Shown here piece by piece: positions 61,337-64,000 of a stretch of DNA of 64,000 nt. The stretch spans positions 62,001-126,000 of the forward strand of contig NZ_PDKB01000008.1 in NCBI RefSeq assembly GCF_003316695.1. The letters are read 5' to 3'. A model generated the notes under the pieces. The model was not told where the DNA came from and made no database searches. It saw nothing but the letters and a program-made list of their open reading frames with translations. Each line of letters opens with the position of its first letter. Positions within the stretch are counted from its first letter, which is position 1. The stretch is from Aliarcobacter vitoriensis. Its GTDB lineage: Bacteria > Campylobacterota > Campylobacteria > Campylobacterales > Arcobacteraceae. The position numbers and the translations under genes are program-made.

Positions 61337-62020
61337 TTATTTTTCCTCAGATACTACATTTGGATAACAAAATCTATAACCTCTTCTTCTAATAGTTTCA
61401 ATAGTTGAAATATTTAGAGGTTTATCCATTTTTTGTCTAATCTGATTTATTGCAACTTCAATAACATTTGGAGTTACAAGCTCTGGCTCTTCCCAAATTG
61501 CATCAAGTAATTGCTCTTTTGAGACAATTTGATCTCTATGTCTAGCTAAGTGAGTTAAAACTTCAAAAGGTTTACCTTTTAGTTCAATCTCTTCTCCTGC
61601 ATACTCAATTTTTTCTTCATCTGGATTTATTACTAAATCATCAATTTCTATTATATTTGTTCCACCAAATCTAAGTCTAGCTTCGATTCTAGCTAGTAAA
61701 ATATCAAAATCAAATGGTTTTTTTATAAAATCATCAGCTCCAGATTTTAGTGCTTCAATTTCGCTTTCTTTGTCATCTCTTGCAGAAATAATAACAACAG
61801 CAGTTCTTGAACTTCTATTTTTTACTATTTTACAAAGTTCAATTCCATCTCCGTCTGGTAACATCCAATCCGTTAAAACTAAATCATAGTTTCTAATATC
61901 AATAAAATACTCAGCATCTTTATAATTTTCAGCTGTATCTACTTGATAACCAAAATCTATTAATCCTTCTTGTAGTGTTCTATTTAGTGTAATTTCATCT
62001 TCTATTATCAAAATTCTCAT
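61337..62020 (-). CDS. OmpR-type response regulator of the HsrA/CosR group
   Basis: A 227-residue regulator. The receiver (about 1-115) keeps all key residues: Glu-Asp at 7-8, phospho-acceptor Asp51 in LTDWMLPDGDG, Ser in IISARDD and Lys in IKKPFD. The winged-helix part (about 125-222), with GKPFEVLTHLARHRDQIVSK and RRRGYRFCYP, is nearly word for word that of Helicobacter HsrA and Campylobacter CosR, which are orphan regulators with damaged receivers. Here the receiver is normal and a kinase gene follows, so this looks like a complete form of that regulator. It diverges from the peb4-like gene. Confidence 0.88.
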   Translation of the reverse strand: MRILIIEDEITLNRTLQEGLIDFGYQVDTAENYKDAEYFIDIRNYDLVLTDWMLPDGDGIELCKIVKNRSSRTAVVIISARDDKESEIEALKSGADDFIKKPFDFDILLARIEARLRFGGTNIIEIDDLVINPDEEKIEYAGEEIELKGKPFEVLTHLARHRDQIVSKEQLLDAIWEEPELVTPNVIEVAINQIRQKMDKPLNISTIETIRRRGYRFCYPNVVSEEK

Positions 62021-62215
62021 AAAAATCCTTAAATTTAAGTTAATCTTAATTTTTTGCGAAAGTATATCATAAAAAAATGTTTTTTTAAAGAGTTTTTAAG
62101 TTAAATGTTAAAAATTGTAAAAAAAGATATAAAAAGCTAATTTATAGTGTAAAAAATAAACTATTTATTAACTATGAAAAGATAAAATACCGCAAATTAA
62201 TTTCTAAGGAACAAA

Positions 62216-63022
62216 ATGAAAAAAATAGTTACGAGCTTTATAGCTTCAATTGCTTTGGTTTCAACTTTAAGTGCAGCAGATTTCTATGCAACAGTTGATG
62301 GAGATAAAATAACAAAACAAGATATAGATATGCTTTTACAAGATCCAAGAGTAAATTTTGATCAACTACCACAAGAAGCAAAAAGTCAAGTTTTAGAGGG
62401 GGCAATTAATCGAAAATTAATTGCAAAAAAAGCTATCAAAGATGGAATAGAAAAAGATTCTCAATATGTTGAAGAAATTAATTCTATAAAAGAGAGTTTA
62501 GCTCTTCAAATTTGGCAATCAAAAGAGATAGAAAAAATCAAATTTTCTGATACAGAAAAAAGAGATTTTTATGAAAAAAATAAGGCTAGATTTGTGATTC
62601 CTGAAACTTTTGAAGCAAGTCATATTTTAGTTGATAGCGAAACTGATGCAAAAAATATTATAAAAGAAATTGAAAAAGCTTCAAACAAAGATGCTAAATT
62701 TAAAGAGTTAGCACAATCAAAATCAAAAGATCCAAATAAAGTAAATGGTGGTCAAATTCCTAGATTTGCTGCTGAACAGATGGTTCCTGAATTTGCAAGT
62801 GCTGTAAAAGCTTTAGCAAAAGGTGCTTATTCTAAAACTCCTACAAAAACTCAATTTGGTTACCATGTAATTTTTGTAAAAGATAAAATCGCAGGAAAAT
62901 CTTTAACTTATGATGAAGTAAAAAATGATGTAGAGCAAATATTAACTGCTGAAAAATTCAATAAAAAAATTGATGAATTAGTGCAAAGTTTAAGAAAAGA
63001 CGCAAAAATAGTAATTAAATAA
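62216..63022 (+). CDS. Periplasmic peptidyl-prolyl isomerase/chaperone, PEB4 type
   Basis: A 268-residue secreted protein. The signal peptide (about 1-20, ending STLSAA) leads to a SurA-N-like helical part and a parvulin domain (about 130-235) with ETFEASHILVDSE, SKDPNKVNGGQIPRF and TQFGYHVIFVKDK. Parvulins turn prolyl bonds; PEB4 (Cbf2) of Campylobacter helps fold outer-membrane proteins. It lies 11 bases before fba, the same order as peb4-fba in Campylobacter. Its product may help assemble the many TonB receptors encoded in this window. Confidence 0.92.
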   Translation: MKKIVTSFIASIALVSTLSAADFYATVDGDKITKQDIDMLLQDPRVNFDQLPQEAKSQVLEGAINRKLIAKKAIKDGIEKDSQYVEEINSIKESLALQIWQSKEIEKIKFSDTEKRDFYEKNKARFVIPETFEASHILVDSETDAKNIIKEIEKASNKDAKFKELAQSKSKDPNKVNGGQIPRFAAEQMVPEFASAVKALAKGAYSKTPTKTQFGYHVIFVKDKIAGKSLTYDEVKNDVEQILTAEKFNKKIDELVQSLRKDAKIVIK

Positions 63023-63033
63023 GGATAAAAAAT

Positions 63034-64000
63034 ATGGGTGTTTTAGATGTTGTAAGTGCTGGAGTTTTAACAGGAAGTGAAGCAAAAAAACTTTTCTCTT
63101 ATGCAAAAGAGAAAGGTTTTGCGATACCTGCAGTGAATGTTGTAGGAACAGACTCTGTAAATGCAGTTTTAGAAGTAGCAAGTAAAGTGAAATCTCCAAT
63201 AATTGTACAATTTTCAAATGGTGGAGCAGGATTTTATGCTGGAAAAGGTTTAAAATCTTCAAATGCAGCTGTTTTGGGAGCAATTAGTGGAGCAAATCAT
63301 GTTCATACTATGGCTAAAGCTTATGGGATTCCTGTTATTTTGCACACTGATCATGCTGCAAAGAAACTTTTACCTTGGATAGATGGACTCTTAGAAGCTG
63401 GAAAAGAGCATTTTAACAAAACTGGAAGACCACTTTTTACTTCTCATATGTTAGATTTAAGTGAAGAGAGTTTACAAGAAAATATTGAAATCTGTGTTGA
63501 GTATTTCAAGAAAATGAATGATCTTGATATGATGATTGAAATTGAACTTGGAATTACTGGTGGAGAAGAAGATGGTGTTGACAATAGTAGTGTTGATAAT
63601 TCACTTCTTTATACACAACCAAGTGAAGTTGCATTTGCTTATGAAAATTTAAGTAAAGTTAGTCCAAACTTTACAATAGCTGCTAGTTTTGGAAATGTTC
63701 ATGGGGTTTATAAGCCTGGAAATGTTGTATTAAGTCCAGTTATTTTGGATAATTCTCAAAAATTTATTCAGGAAAAATATCAAACTGTTTCTAAACCTGT
63801 TGATTTTGTATTCCATGGGGGAAGTGGTTCATTAATTGAAGAAATCAGAGAAGCTATATCTTATGGTGTTATTAAGATGAATATAGATACTGATACACAA
63901 TGGGCATTTTGGGATGGTGTAAGAGCTTATGAAGCTAAAATTCATGGTTATTTACAAGGTCAAATTGGTAATCCAGAGGGTGATGATAAACCAAATAAAA
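63034..64000 (+). CDS. fba: Class II fructose-bisphosphate aldolase, partial at window end
   Basis: The first 322 codons of a zinc-dependent aldolase that splits or forms fructose 1,6-bisphosphate. ATG 63034 follows AAGGA. Visible motifs are VILHTDHAAKK near 101-111 with zinc and catalytic residues, EIELGITGGEEDG near 169-181, FGNVHGVY near 221-228, VFHGGSGS near 258-265 and MNIDTDTQWAFW near 281-292. The frame is open to the window end, so the C-terminus is missing. The family is usually about 350 residues. Confidence 0.95.
   Translation, partial: MGVLDVVSAGVLTGSEAKKLFSYAKEKGFAIPAVNVVGTDSVNAVLEVASKVKSPIIVQFSNGGAGFYAGKGLKSSNAAVLGAISGANHVHTMAKAYGIPVILHTDHAAKKLLPWIDGLLEAGKEHFNKTGRPLFTSHMLDLSEESLQENIEICVEYFKKMNDLDMMIEIELGITGGEEDGVDNSSVDNSLLYTQPSEVAFAYENLSKVSPNFTIAASFGNVHGVYKPGNVVLSPVILDNSQKFIQEKYQTVSKPVDFVFHGGSGSLIEEIREAISYGVIKMNIDTDTQWAFWDGVRAYEAKIHGYLQGQIGNPEGDDKPNK

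Noticed and set aside
62034-62104. Direct repeat TTTAAGTTAA at 62034 and 62095 between the regulator and peb4-like genes as operator
   Set aside because: Ten bases of very AT-rich sequence recur by chance in such a region, and the distance of 61 bases has no clear meaning.
1-64000. CRISPR arrays, tRNA or rRNA genes, prophage or integrase genes
   Set aside because: I looked in all gaps between genes and saw no regular repeat-spacer pattern, no cloverleaf-type sequence and no phage or recombinase gene.

Overview
The window comes from a low-GC member of the Campylobacterota, most likely Arcobacter or Aliarcobacter. The support is the nitrate and nitrite gene sets (napAGHBFLD without napC; nrfH-nrfA-nrfI with a fused CcsBA heme lyase), the peb4-fba pair, an HsrA/CosR-type response regulator, and strongly AT-biased codon use. 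No tRNA, rRNA, CRISPR array, transposase or prophage was seen.

Region 1 (1-5.3 kb) is housekeeping: the tail of coaX, short-form hisG, a methyltransferase, a Cache-domain chemoreceptor, an SdiA-regulated-like protein and trpS. Region 2 (5.4-32.2 kb) is an accessory metal-uptake island. It has five TonB-dependent receptors, three AraC-type activators each divergent from a receptor, two RhtX/FptX-type permeases, a pair of YbtP/YbtQ-like ABC half-transporters, one further MFS carrier, a methyltransferase, a DUF2798 protein, the Mn exporter MntP, and a DmeR/DmeF-type Ni/Co efflux pair. No siderophore synthesis gene is present, so the island looks like scavenging of siderophores made by others. 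One receptor gene has five AAAG units directly after its best start codon and is out of frame in this assembly, which suggests phase variation.

Region 3 (32.2-38.9 kb) has serS, a structured intergenic stretch, a small secreted protein, a PAS-GGDEF-EAL protein and the heme lyase gene nrfI. Region 4 (35.9-48.6 kb) is one block on the minus strand for periplasmic nitrate reduction to ammonium: napA-G-H-B-F-L-D, a PAS-only protein, then nrfH-nrfA-nrfI. An FNR-type box lies upstream of napA. Region 5 (48.8-55.7 kb) has a TRAP dicarboxylate transporter (dctPQM), a sensor kinase and response regulator, and a translationally coupled pair of a Crp/Fnr regulator and a membrane protein with a NarX/PilJ-like nitrate-sensing motif but no output domain. 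The Crp/Fnr recognition helix matches the type of box in front of napA, so this pair is a candidate nitrate-response system.

Region 6 (55.7-64 kb) is mostly housekeeping: a TrpD2-like protein, moaA, rpsO, an Rrf2-DHH-CoA-binding operon, a two-component system whose regulator resembles the orphan regulators HsrA/CosR but keeps a normal receiver and a kinase partner, a PEB4-type chaperone/isomerase and the start of fba, cut by the window end.
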